DNA from: Parabacteroides sp. PF5-6
Lineage (GTDB): Bacteria > Bacteroidota > Bacteroidia > Bacteroidales > Tannerellaceae
Length of the DNA: 64,000 nucleotides
Reading direction: 5' to 3'
Assembly (NCBI RefSeq): GCF_029504695.1
Contig: NZ_JAQFIN010000007.1
Span: 122,425-186,424, forward strand
Positions 20,527 through 29,185 of the stretch are shown one piece after another; position 1 is the first letter of the stretch, and each line of letters starts with the position of its first letter. The notes beneath the pieces were generated by a model. The model was not told where the DNA came from. It saw only the letters and a program-made list of their open reading frames with translations, and ran no database searches. Position numbers and translations under genes: made by a program.

Positions 20527-22109
20527 TCTAAAACCTCCCTCACCCCAATCTCCCCCACAAACCACCCATCATGCGAAACCGCCACAACCGTCCCTTTATA
20601 CTCCTTAATCACCGCCGTGATCACCTCGATGCTCTGCACATCCAGGTTGTTCGTCGGCTCGTCGAGGATGATCATGTCGGGCTTCTGATTGCCGATCATC
20701 AGGCAGCAGAATGCCAGGCGCATCTTCTCTCCACCGCTCAGCTTCGCACAGGGTTTGTCCCAGCTGCCGTATGGAAAGAGGTACCGGCTTAACAGCATCT
20801 TCACCTCGTGTTCGGCGAAGTGGCGGCTGTTGTATTGCTCGGCTTGCTCGTAGACCGTCAATTCGTTCCGGACCAGGGAATACTCCTGGTCGATATAGAG
20901 ATAGGTGAAGTCCGCCCGCTCGATCTCTCCTCCGGTGGGAGAGAGCTGTCCGGTGATCAGCTTGATCAGCGTAGTCTTGCCCGAGCCGTTATTGCCTTTG
21001 ATCACCCAGCGATCGCCACTGCGGATAGTGAAACTTAAGGGATTGATAAAGAGTGGTATCTCGCTGTAACCGAATTGGATCGCTTCCGCTTTGATCAGGA
21101 TCTTACCCGTATGCAGGGCGGAGGCATTGAAGTCGACCTTCATCGCCCGGTTGTCGGGCAGAGCTTTGCGCAATTCTTCGATGCCTTTCTGCAACTGTCC
21201 ATTTTTCTCTTCGTGCACGTCTTTGAGCTTGGAGGCGCTCTTCTCGGCTTTGTCCTGCAAGGTGTCCATCGCCATCTTGCCCACGCCGCTCTTCTCTTTC
21301 TGCTTCTTGCCTCTCACCTCATGCTTCTGCTTGCGCTCGGCAGTCTCGCGGGCGATCTTCTTCGCCAGGCGAAGCTCTTTCTCTTTCTCTTCCAGGGAGG
21401 ATTGCAGGGCTTCGAGTTGCAACTGTTTCTGCGCTTTGTAGAAGTCGTAGTTGCCGCCGTAAGCGGTGATGCCTTCTTTCCCCAATTCAACCATGAATGA
21501 CAACTGGTTAAGCAGGGTGATGTCGTGGCTGACAACGAGGATCGTCGCCGGGCTGCTGGAAATAAACTGATATAACTTCTGTCGGCTTTGCGCGTCCAGG
21601 TGGTTGCTGGGCTCATCCATCAGGATGATCTCAGGCGTATGGATTTGCAGGCCGGCGAGGAATACTTTGGTCTTTTCCCCGCCGCTGAGGCTGGCGAAGG
21701 GTTGATCGAAGGCGATATGTTCCAATCCCCAACCGCTGAGGGCGGCACGGCTTCTCTCTTCGATACTCCAGTCGTCGTCCAACTGATCGAAGTATTCGGC
21801 AGCGGCATCCCCCGCCAGGATGGCGTAGAGAGCCTTTAACTTCCGGTCGATCCGTAAGGCCTGGGCAACCGAAAGCGTATCGTACTGTCCGAAGTGCTGA
21901 GGCACGTAATAGGGGGCGGAAGAAGAGATGATCTCTCCTTCCGTGGGAAGAATTTCTTTTCTGATGATCTGTAACAGGGTGGATTTGCCACAGCCGTTGG
22001 GTCCCAAAAGGGCGACCTTCTCGCCTTTGTTCACGATCAGGTGGATGTCGCGGAATAACGTCTCGTTATCCGGATGGATATAAGATATCTGTTGAATAGC
22101 TAAACTCAT
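20508..22109 (-). CDS. ABC-F family ATPase
   Basis: 533 residues with two nucleotide-binding domains and no membrane segments, the ABC-F layout. Walker A motifs are GPNGCGKST and GNNGSGKTT, signatures LSGGEKTKV and LSGGEKMRL, Walker B LMDEPSNHLD and ILDEPTNNLD. Between them is a long charged linker (about residues 235-320, QLEALQSSLEEKEKELRLAKK...), the P-site tRNA interaction motif of ABC-F proteins. Members act on the ribosome, either as translation factors or as antibiotic-protection proteins; which applies here cannot be decided. The promoter lies 128 bp upstream, so the leader is long. Confidence 0.92.
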   Translation of the reverse strand: MSLAIQQISYIHPDNETLFRDIHLIVNKGEKVALLGPNGCGKSTLLQIIRKEILPTEGEIISSSAPYYVPQHFGQYDTLSVAQALRIDRKLKALYAILAGDAAAEYFDQLDDDWSIEERSRAALSGWGLEHIAFDQPFASLSGGEKTKVFLAGLQIHTPEIILMDEPSNHLDAQSRQKLYQFISSSPATILVVSHDITLLNQLSFMVELGKEGITAYGGNYDFYKAQKQLQLEALQSSLEEKEKELRLAKKIARETAERKQKHEVRGKKQKEKSGVGKMAMDTLQDKAEKSASKLKDVHEEKNGQLQKGIEELRKALPDNRAMKVDFNASALHTGKILIKAEAIQFGYSEIPLFINPLSFTIRSGDRWVIKGNNGSGKTTLIKLITGQLSPTGGEIERADFTYLYIDQEYSLVRNELTVYEQAEQYNSRHFAEHEVKMLLSRYLFPYGSWDKPCAKLSGGEKMRLAFCCLMIGNQKPDMIILDEPTNNLDVQSIEVITAVIKEYKGTVVAVSHDGWFVGEIGVREVLELIKNS

Positions 22110-22236
22110 GATGTACTAAATAATTGCCGGCAACAGGCTTTCGGGCGAGAGCCGCTGCGCGAAGTGAATAAACAGGTTTATTGACTGACAGTTACTTAGA
22201 ATCCTACATCTGAGTGTTTGTTGGTGAATACTGGGG

Positions 22237-22244
22237 CAAAGGTA
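22237..22244 (-). promoter_or_regulatory. -7 box of the ABC-F gene
   Basis: The minus strand reads TACCTTTG, a perfect TAnnTTTG. It implies a leader of roughly 120 nt before the ATG at 22109. No evident leader peptide or terminator hairpin is seen in that leader. Confidence 0.6.
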
Positions 22245-22274
22245 AGGGATTTTCTTTATTGGGCAAGGGGAGGG

Positions 22275-22386
22275 CTTAAGAACTCATAAGAACTCATAGG
22301 AATTCATAGGAACTCATAAGAACTCATAAGAAGCTTGGAAATCCTATGAGTTCTTATGAGTTCCTATGAATTCTTATGAGTTCCTA
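22275..22386. terminator. Short-word hairpin downstream of the DUF3857 pair
   Basis: It uses the same 10-bp word as the array at 20.4 kb: GAACTCATAA/G repeated five times, a loop around GAAGCTTGGAAATC, then four complementary copies. It begins right after the stop of the DUF3857 gene at 22392 and should terminate that minus-strand unit. The ABC-F gene therefore has a hairpin of the same word on each side. Confidence 0.75.
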
Positions 22387-22391
22387 ACCTT

Positions 22392-23987
22392 CTAATTCTT
22401 AAACAACAGCGTCCTCCCCGCCGGGCTCATCCATCCATTCACCAGTTCCCTCAACTCCGAATACTCCTTCGGCGTATACTGGCTCTGGCGCAATTCGATG
22501 GTTCGCTTGACTTCGATCTGATCGCCTTGCGGAGTGATCGTTTGCGTGAAGCGGCCGAAAGCGTTCTCGATACTTTGGTTTTGTGCCGGCGTTTGCAGTT
22601 GCAGGCCGTCTTCAACCTTGATCGTATAGGTGATCTCCTCCCGGAGCGGTGCCGGGATCTCGAATACACCGTTTCGTTTGCTGTTCAGAGCTTGCATGCC
22701 CCAAGTATCTATGCCGGAAGGGATAGTCGGCAAAGTGCAGACGACATAGCCGTTTTGGGCCTGCTTGGCATTGACGGTGAGTTCTTTCTTTTCGCTGATC
22801 TCCATCGGGGAAGGTAGGATCGCCCATTCTTCGCCGGAGAGTTTGTAGGCTTTATCCAGATCGCCGCGGTAAGCGGGTGTCGCCGCAGCGAGGCTGAGTG
22901 GCGAGAGGTAGATATCTTCCCGATTGATCCGTGTCTTGACAAGCAACTGCTTGATGGCAGCCAAGCCATGCACTTCCTCCTGCAGGTTGCCCGGATAGAG
23001 TACAAGGATCTCGGCAGGCAGGCCGGCGGCTTTGAGCATCACCTGTAAGAGGCCGGTCTTCTCGACCACCGTACCGTAAGCGCTGCGCAGCGTCGTCTCC
23101 ATATCACGCATCCGGTAACCGGTCTGCACCAGGGGGATGGCGGCGGTTGCCATATTCTGTACCAGATGCTTGCGGATCAGGTCGGCTTTCTCCTGGTCGT
23201 CTTTCCCCTGTTCGGTGATGTACTCGGCAAAACCGATGGCTTCCAACTGCTGGCCTTTATTTAGCTCTTTGTTCAGTACAGCCAACGCCTGGGCGGGAGA
23301 ACCGTAAGTCGTTGCCGCCAGGCAGGGGACATTCTCTTTGTTCTGCGGCTGGAAAGGCTCGCGGGAAGAAGCGGGCACGTTCCGCAAGGTATAACTGAAG
23401 GTCTTCGTCCCCGGTTGCTTGGTCTCATTCACCTGGGCATTGGAGCCGGTGAGCTGCCATTCGAAGGGAGCGTTCTCCGGAACACTTACCGTTGCCCGGT
23501 ATTCTTTGACCGGTGAAGTCTCTTGCAGGAACTCATAGATATCCAATGCCGGATAGTATCCTGCTTTGGTCTGCACCGAATAATCCAGATAGATCGTAGC
23601 CCCCAGTTCCAATCCGGTATGCACGACGACCAGTTCTTTCAGGTGGTTCCATGCCGGCGCATCGGCGGCGAAGCGAGGCAATACTTCCACAAACGCATTG
23701 TCCGGTGTCTGAATGATCGTGCCGTCTACCTGGCGGGTATAGGAGTGATGGATCTTTACTTCCTGGTATTCCGGGTTATAAAGGATAAAGCTTTCCCCGT
23801 AGGTGCTGTTCATTGCCGTATGGGTAAAGAGTGTGAGTTCCATGGCGTAGCGGTATTCCTGGCTACCGTCGGTCTGAAGCGTCCAGCTCTTCGAGACCTT
23901 GCCGTATTCTGCTTCCGGGGCGGCATACGCTGCGGAAGTCCATGTCAGGAGGGCGATCAGCCCGATAAGTTTATGTAGTGTTGTCAT
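22392..23987 (-). CDS. DUF3857 protein with transglutaminase-like domain lacking the Cys
   Basis: 531 residues with a signal peptide (MTTLHKLIGLIALLTWTSAAYA). The N-terminal half is DUF3857 (YRQV-type pattern: SYTRQVDGTIIQTPDNAFVEV). The middle aligns with a bacterial transglutaminase core, but where the paralogue next door has GVCKD this protein has YGTVVEKTG, so the nucleophilic Cys is gone. It lies 18 bp downstream of that paralogue in the same orientation. It probably acts in the periplasm or at the outer membrane as a non-catalytic partner; that is inference. Confidence 0.83.
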   Translation of the reverse strand: MTTLHKLIGLIALLTWTSAAYAAPEAEYGKVSKSWTLQTDGSQEYRYAMELTLFTHTAMNSTYGESFILYNPEYQEVKIHHSYTRQVDGTIIQTPDNAFVEVLPRFAADAPAWNHLKELVVVHTGLELGATIYLDYSVQTKAGYYPALDIYEFLQETSPVKEYRATVSVPENAPFEWQLTGSNAQVNETKQPGTKTFSYTLRNVPASSREPFQPQNKENVPCLAATTYGSPAQALAVLNKELNKGQQLEAIGFAEYITEQGKDDQEKADLIRKHLVQNMATAAIPLVQTGYRMRDMETTLRSAYGTVVEKTGLLQVMLKAAGLPAEILVLYPGNLQEEVHGLAAIKQLLVKTRINREDIYLSPLSLAAATPAYRGDLDKAYKLSGEEWAILPSPMEISEKKELTVNAKQAQNGYVVCTLPTIPSGIDTWGMQALNSKRNGVFEIPAPLREEITYTIKVEDGLQLQTPAQNQSIENAFGRFTQTITPQGDQIEVKRTIELRQSQYTPKEYSELRELVNGWMSPAGRTLLFKN

Positions 23988-24005
23988 ACGATTAATCTTT
24001 AGCGG

Positions 24006-25973
24006 TTATTTCTTTACAATCAGGTAGTCTCCGTACGCCTTATGCGTGTTCACTGCCGAGCGGAAGCCGACCCAGTCATTTGGCTCATAGACTCTTTTCT
24101 TCAAGGCCAGGGTGTTCGAGAAGCGGATCTTATCGCCTTCCTGCTGCAGTGCGCCTTTGAAGTCGGCAGCATGGCTTTGGAGTTGATCGGCCTTCGGCGC
24201 GTTCACCAACTGATAGCCTTTGGGAAGCTGGATCGTCTCGTTGAGCTCGACCAGGCGGGAGCAGGCATCTTTGAAGCCGTACTTCCGCGTCTCCAGGTTG
24301 GTGTCGATACGCAGGTAAGACTTCAAGGCGGCGTAGAGGTTGGTCATCACCAGGGGTTTGAATGCCAATTCATCCTTTCCGGCGACGGCATATCCGGGAA
24401 TCTCATAGGTGAAACTGATGCGGATCGGACCTGCCTGGTAGTCTTTCGGGTTCTTACCGTAGTCGACCTTTTTCAGTTTCGCCAGAGGAGAGACCACTAA
24501 GAGCTCACGTTCGAGCGAGTTCTCCCAATCGGTCTGCCAGCCGGAGGTGAAGATGCGGCGAACACCCCGGTCGGTCTGTCCTTCAGCAGTGATGGTGAAC
24601 TGTCCGTGAAGCGTACCCTTGGCATCGATCCGGTTCGTTGCGTTGATACGCAGGTAATGATCTTCCGGCGGAGAGATCGGTGTCTCCAGGATATCGGAAC
24701 CTTCGGGAACGCCCGGCAGGTAGTTCTGTTGTTGCTCGGCGCTGCTCCACAACTCACGGGTAAAAGGAACCCAGGTCGGGTCGAGCGGCATATAGGTACC
24801 GTTGGAGAGTTTGACTACTGCTACGCAATGGTTGAAGTGGTCCGCCGGGATCTTCTCCACCCGGCTGCCCGCCATGGTCATGGCCGGATAAGCCTCGAAG
24901 CCTGCCATGCGCAGGAAAGAAACCAAGGTGCCGGCGATATCTTTACATACCCCGCAACGGTCGGTGAAGTTCATCAACGTATTGTGCAAGGTGAAGCCTT
25001 CGCCTTCGCCCATCGAGATGCCCGAATAGCGGATGTTATCGGCTACCCAATGCGTCAGGGCTGCGATCTTGTCCATCTCCGTGTGTTTGCCTTTGATGAT
25101 CTCATTCACTTTCTTCTGTGCTTCGGGCAGGGGAGCAAAGCTATCGTAATCTTCATTCACCTTATGGAACCAAAGGGATTTGTCGACCCAGCTCGGGGTG
25201 GAAGACATGAATAGTTTCGGTGCTGCGTCGAACAGATCGACCATATTTGGCTCCCGAGGTGTCGGCAATGCGTTCTCCAAGGCAAAAGTATAGGCTTTCT
25301 TCCCGTCTTCGAAGAACATCGAGGAGGCACATTCACCTTGGTAGAATTTGAATTGCAGTTCTTTCTCGACCGGTAGGCTGACCTTATAGACCTTGCGCAG
25401 GGTCGGATCATTAACCCAGAAAGGAACGATATCGTAGAAATGTCCCCGCATGGGTGGAATGAAACGGCTGTCTTCGTCGGCACTGCCCGTCAATAAAGCG
25501 TAGGTAAAGCCTTTCTTGGCAATCTGATATTCGATGATATCGCCCGGTTCGAGGCGTCCCACTTCAATCATGATCTGACGGGCGCCCCAATAGATGGCTC
25601 GTGCGGGAGCGGCGTAGTCGCACGCCTGGGTGACATCCAGGTTGATGATATCCCCATTCGCCCGGTAGATCGTCACTTGCCGGAACTCGGCAAAGGCGGT
25701 CAGTGGATCGTAATCATACTTGATCACGCGATTGGCCAGTGCCCCTTTGGGCGTCAGCACTTTGATGCTTTGATAAATCGCGAATGAACCTGAACCGGTC
25801 GGCTCGACCGATACGGAGATACTGTCCAAAAGGACCAGGCTGTCGAACCCTTTGTAGCGTTCGAGCACCTCTAACGTCGGATCCTGCGGGAACTGGCAGC
25901 TCTCTCCACTTTGTGCCAAAAGGAAAGAAGAGAACAACAGACCACAGCATAGGGATAATAAGATTTTCTTCAT
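24006..25973 (-). CDS. DUF3857 and transglutaminase-like domain protein
   Basis: 655 residues from the ATG at 25973, which begins a good signal peptide (MKKILLSLCCGLLFSSFLLA); an upstream in-frame start at 26012 would hide it. DUF3857 covers about residues 45-235 (IYQSIKVLTPKGALANRV). The transglutaminase-like core is intact: Cys in DRCGVCKDIAG, His in HFNHCVAVV and Asp in MPLDPTW. Such proteins are common in Bacteroidetes as tandem pairs; the true substrate is unknown. The start is 51 bp after the menC-menE stop with no clear promoter, so read-through from the men genes is possible. Confidence 0.88.
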   Translation of the reverse strand: MKKILLSLCCGLLFSSFLLAQSGESCQFPQDPTLEVLERYKGFDSLVLLDSISVSVEPTGSGSFAIYQSIKVLTPKGALANRVIKYDYDPLTAFAEFRQVTIYRANGDIINLDVTQACDYAAPARAIYWGARQIMIEVGRLEPGDIIEYQIAKKGFTYALLTGSADEDSRFIPPMRGHFYDIVPFWVNDPTLRKVYKVSLPVEKELQFKFYQGECASSMFFEDGKKAYTFALENALPTPREPNMVDLFDAAPKLFMSSTPSWVDKSLWFHKVNEDYDSFAPLPEAQKKVNEIIKGKHTEMDKIAALTHWVADNIRYSGISMGEGEGFTLHNTLMNFTDRCGVCKDIAGTLVSFLRMAGFEAYPAMTMAGSRVEKIPADHFNHCVAVVKLSNGTYMPLDPTWVPFTRELWSSAEQQQNYLPGVPEGSDILETPISPPEDHYLRINATNRIDAKGTLHGQFTITAEGQTDRGVRRIFTSGWQTDWENSLERELLVVSPLAKLKKVDYGKNPKDYQAGPIRISFTYEIPGYAVAGKDELAFKPLVMTNLYAALKSYLRIDTNLETRKYGFKDACSRLVELNETIQLPKGYQLVNAPKADQLQSHAADFKGALQQEGDKIRFSNTLALKKRVYEPNDWVGFRSAVNTHKAYGDYLIVKK

Positions 25974-26024
25974 AATGATTATATTTATGTATTGTTTAGT
26001 CTTCGTTTGCAAAGAGTCATTCTT

Positions 26025-28217
26025 TTATCGGTTTATCAACTGCATTGCCAACCGCTTACAACCCCTCCGGTCTATCTTCCCGTTTCCCGTCAGGGGGATC
26101 GCTTCGGTTCGCAGGACGAACTTCGGACGCTGGTAAGCCGGCAGATTATCCAGCGGCAACGATTTGCCGTCCGGTTCTTCTTCCATAAGCAGTACGACTG
26201 CCTCGCCAAACTGCGGATCAGATACCGACGTAATCGCAAAATTAGTAGAAATAACGGAACGAAGCGTATCTTCCAGCTCTTCGATCTGTATTTTTATACC
26301 GCCGCTATTGATCACATTATCTATTCGTCCCAGGATACGGAAACTACCGTCCGGACGAATCTCCGCCCGATCGTTTGTCGTCAGGATCTCTTCGCAGATC
26401 AAAAGGGCATCGATCACCAGGGTACCTTCGTCCGACAGGGAGAGCTTGACCGTAGGGAAAGGCGTGTAATACTCCGAGGCTTCCGGTCCGTTGATCCGAC
26501 GCAGGGCGATATGCGAGAGGGTCTCCGTCATACCGTAACCCATATAGATCTCCCGGGGGAACTTACGCAGCTCCTTTTCGAGCGCGGGATCTAACGGTCC
26601 GCCGCCGATCAGTAACTTCTTGATTTTCCTTAATCGTTTCCGCTCTTCGGATACTTGAAGGCTGTTGTACACCTGCATGGGCGTCATCGCGGCAAAGGTG
26701 ATTGTCGGTTTGATCTCGGCAGCCAACGGGTGGGCAGAAGGTTTTACAGGGTATATACGTAAACCGGCAATAGCTGATCTGACGACCATCATCTTGCCGG
26801 CGATATATTGCAGAGGCAGGCATAGGAGGATGAGATCCCCGTGTTTGAGGTGGAAGAAGTCGCAGGTCATACGTGCACTTTGCCTCATAAACTCCTTGCG
26901 GGCTTGAAACTGTTTGGGTGTTCCGGTCGAACCGGAGGTCTGCACGGGAACATAAGGACTGTCTTTATGCCATTCAGCGGTAAAAGCGGATAGTTCATCG
27001 GGGACCTCCTCTGTAATGACCGACAAGCTTTGTTCGGCAAACGAATAGTAGTTGCCATACGGGTTCTTCCGGTCTCTTTGCGCCGGAAAATAAAGCTGAT
27101 GATAGGAAGGCAGGGCAGTGTTTTTCTTTGGATCAAATCGCAGTTGGTCGTTACGGACATCGATAGGCACTTGCATATTGTCGGTAAACAATTGTCCGGT
27201 ACCCAATCCCTGCGGTAACGGATTGTCCCATGTGGCGGTCCATTGGGCAATGGCGTTCAAGCCGATATTCGTTTCCAATGCCGAGGTAGCCCACCAGCCG
27301 ATCTTTCTTTGTTCCGCTTCTTCGATCCATTGCTGGCAGCCGGTCAGTCCGCCGTGAAGCGTTGGTTTGAGGATAATGTATTGAGGTTGGATCGTATCGA
27401 GTAGTTTTTGTTTTTCTTCTAAAGTGTAATTGCCGATTAATTCCTCGTCGAGCGCGATAGGGATCGGGCTGATCCCGGTCAGGCGCGCCATCTCTTCCCA
27501 CTGCCCGGCGCGGATCGGCTGTTCGATGGAATGGATATCGTAATCCGCCAGACGGAAGAGTTTATTTAATGCTTCTTCGGGCGTGAAGGCGCCGTTGGCA
27601 TCTACCCGCAGTTGGATGTCTTGCGCGCTGAATTCCTGCCGGACTTGTTTGAGTAAACGTAATTCTTCTTCAAAGTCTATCGCGCCGATCTTTAGTTTGA
27701 TGCATTCGAAGCCGGCGTCGATCTTTGCTTTGATCTGCTCTTGCATGGTCGGGAAATCACCCATCCAGATCAAGCCGTTGATCGGAATACTTGTTTCTCC
27801 TCTGGCAAAAGGTGTATCCCATAAGGCATAACTCCCCCGGTGGTAATGCAATAAAGCCGTCTCCAACCCAAACAGGATCGAAGGGTAGGGACCGAAACAT
27901 TCCGGATCGAGTACACCTTCTTTCTCCAACGCCCGGCACATCTTCCCCAGGACATATTCGTAGTCCGCCATCGCATCGATACTCAGATCGGGCAATGGCG
28001 CGCATTCCCCGATACCCCAACGCGCCGGATCATCCAATGAATGGATAATCACATAATAACCCTTCCTGACGGTATAGACACCACGCGAAGTCCCTGCCGG
28101 CTGCCGGAAAGGCAGGGTGTAAGGGATAATTGACAATTGACAATTGCTTTGCGCTTCGCTAAGCGAACGTTGTTTGACAATTGACAATTCTTTGAGGAGA
28201 AGAGGGAATGCTTTCAT
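26025..28217 (-). CDS. menC-menE: o-Succinylbenzoate synthase / o-succinylbenzoate-CoA ligase fusion
   Basis: One 730-residue chain carries two menaquinone enzymes. The first (to about residue 370) is enolase-superfamily MenC: KLKIG, LRVDANGAF, HSIEQPI, IALDEEL and ILKPTL supply the catalytic Lys and metal ligands. The second (about 400-730) is the adenylate-forming MenE: QTSGSTGTPKQ, MGYGMTETLSH, LGRIDNVINSGGIKI and GNGKIDR. Residues 10-30 of the ATG form are encoded by a repeat element also found elsewhere; a TTG at 28136 (residue 28), just before SIIPYTLPFRQPAGTSRG, would give an N-terminus like other MenC proteins. It follows menB on the men operon. Confidence 0.93.
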   Translation of the reverse strand: MKAFPLLLKELSIVKQRSLSEAQSNCQLSIIPYTLPFRQPAGTSRGVYTVRKGYYVIIHSLDDPARWGIGECAPLPDLSIDAMADYEYVLGKMCRALEKEGVLDPECFGPYPSILFGLETALLHYHRGSYALWDTPFARGETSIPINGLIWMGDFPTMQEQIKAKIDAGFECIKLKIGAIDFEEELRLLKQVRQEFSAQDIQLRVDANGAFTPEEALNKLFRLADYDIHSIEQPIRAGQWEEMARLTGISPIPIALDEELIGNYTLEEKQKLLDTIQPQYIILKPTLHGGLTGCQQWIEEAEQRKIGWWATSALETNIGLNAIAQWTATWDNPLPQGLGTGQLFTDNMQVPIDVRNDQLRFDPKKNTALPSYHQLYFPAQRDRKNPYGNYYSFAEQSLSVITEEVPDELSAFTAEWHKDSPYVPVQTSGSTGTPKQFQARKEFMRQSARMTCDFFHLKHGDLILLCLPLQYIAGKMMVVRSAIAGLRIYPVKPSAHPLAAEIKPTITFAAMTPMQVYNSLQVSEERKRLRKIKKLLIGGGPLDPALEKELRKFPREIYMGYGMTETLSHIALRRINGPEASEYYTPFPTVKLSLSDEGTLVIDALLICEEILTTNDRAEIRPDGSFRILGRIDNVINSGGIKIQIEELEDTLRSVISTNFAITSVSDPQFGEAVVLLMEEEPDGKSLPLDNLPAYQRPKFVLRTEAIPLTGNGKIDRRGCKRLAMQLINR
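28128..28190 (-). repeat. Interspersed hairpin core copy 1, inside the 5' end of menC-menE
   Basis: The 25-bp core (minus strand TCGCTTAGCGAAGCG then CAAAGCAATT) occupies 28142-28166. Short TTGACAAT-type repeats flank it on both sides. CGCTT and AAGCG form a hairpin with loop AGCG. It shares the preceding AAACAACGT with copy 3. On the sense strand the core ends 5 nt before the possible TTG start of menC-menE. Confidence 0.8.
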
Positions 28218-28234
28218 AAAAGTAGTGCCGCCTT

Positions 28235-28310
28235 AGCCTTAAACCCCTTAAACCCCTTATTCCCCTTAAGCCCCTAAAGGGGAATAAGGGGCTTAAGGGC
28301 TTTAAGGGAG
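28235..28310. repeat. CCCCTTAA-word hairpin between menB and menC-menE
   Basis: The left arm repeats CCCCTTAAA or CCCCTTATT at 9-bp steps, and the right arm repeats GGGGAATAA and GGGGCTTAA. Together they form a long stem directly after the TAA of menB, inside the men operon. It could partly terminate transcription or protect the upstream mRNA; there is no T-run. Confidence 0.7.
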
Positions 28311-29117
28311 CTTAGGATATTGTTTGAAGTTGGGCTTTCTCTTTTCCAGAAAGGCCTGTTTGCCTTCCTGGGCTTCCTCGGTCATATAATAGAGCATGGT
28401 GGCATCGCCGGCCAACTCCTGAATACCGGCCTGCCCATCGAGTTCGGCGTTTAATCCGGCTTTGATCATGCGCAGGGCCAGCGGACTTAAGAGCATCATC
28501 TCTTCCGCCCATTGCACATATTCGTCTTCGAGCTGTTCCAAGGGAACGACTTTATTGACTAAGCCCATATCCAAGGCTTCCTGCGCGTTGTACTGGCGGC
28601 AGAGGAACCAGATCTCGCGGGCTTTCTTCTGTCCGACGACCCGCGCCAGATAAGAAGAACCGAAGCCGGCATCGAAGCTACCCACCCGTGGGCCTGTCTG
28701 TCCGAAGATCGCATTGTCGGAAGCGATAGACAGGTCGCAGACCACATGCAGTACATGTCCGCCCCCGATAGCATAGCCGTTCACCGCGGCAATCACCGGC
28801 TTGGGAATCGAACGGATCTGCTTTTGCACATCCAATACACTCAAACGGGGAATACCGTCTTTATCGATATACCCCCCATGTCCTTTCACGTTCTGATCAC
28901 CCCCGGAGCTAAAGGCTTTATCACCGGCGCCTGTTAATACCACCACGCAGATATCCGCTTCTTCCCGGCAGATACGCAAGGCATCGCTCATCTCAGCGGT
29001 CGTAGTCGGCGTGAACGCGTTCCGGTAGCGCGGACGGTTGATGGTGATACGGCCAATGCCGTTATAATAGTCGAAGAGAATCTCTTCGTATATTTTGATT
29101 GTAGTCCAGTCTCTCAT
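28302..29117 (-). CDS. menB: 1,4-Dihydroxy-2-naphthoyl-CoA synthase
   Basis: MenB closes the second ring of the menaquinone nucleus from o-succinylbenzoyl-CoA. The 271-residue protein is a crotonase-family member with the MenB hallmarks: FSSGGDQ, the oxyanion-hole region [21 protein letters not shown] and [19 protein letters not shown]. The C-terminal [19 protein letters not shown] is also typical. It lies between menD and menC-menE on the minus strand. The stop codon abuts the hairpin at 28.3 kb. Confidence 0.98.
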   Translation of the reverse strand: MRDWTTIKIYEEILFDYYNGIGRITINRPRYRNAFTPTTTAEMSDALRICREEADICVVVLTGAGDKAFSSGGDQNVKGHGGYIDKDGIPRLSVLDVQKQIRSIPKPVIAAVNGYAIGGGHVLHVVCDLSIASDNAIFGQTGPRVGSFDAGFGSSYLARVVGQKKAREIWFLCRQYNAQEALDMGLVNKVVPLEQLEDEYVQWAEEMMLLSPLALRMIKAGLNAELDGQAGIQELAGDATMLYYMTEEAQEGKQAFLEKRKPNFKQYPKLP

Positions 29118-29184
29118 ATATTAATTACGAATTAAAAATTACGAATTACGAATTGAAAATCGCTTAGCGAAGCGTAAAGCAATT
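29118..29184 (+). repeat. Short-word repeats and hairpin core copy 2 between menD and menB
   Basis: The menD-menB gap is filled by AATTACGAATT-type repeats, then the 25-bp core at 29160-29184 (TCGCTTAGCGAAGCGTAAAG then CAATT). The core directly adjoins the menD TGA at 29186-29188 and is antisense to the men genes. The following bases (TCAATTTTCAACTTTCAAC) encode the last MenD residues, so the array reaches into the coding end. Confidence 0.8.
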
Positions 29185-29185
29185 G

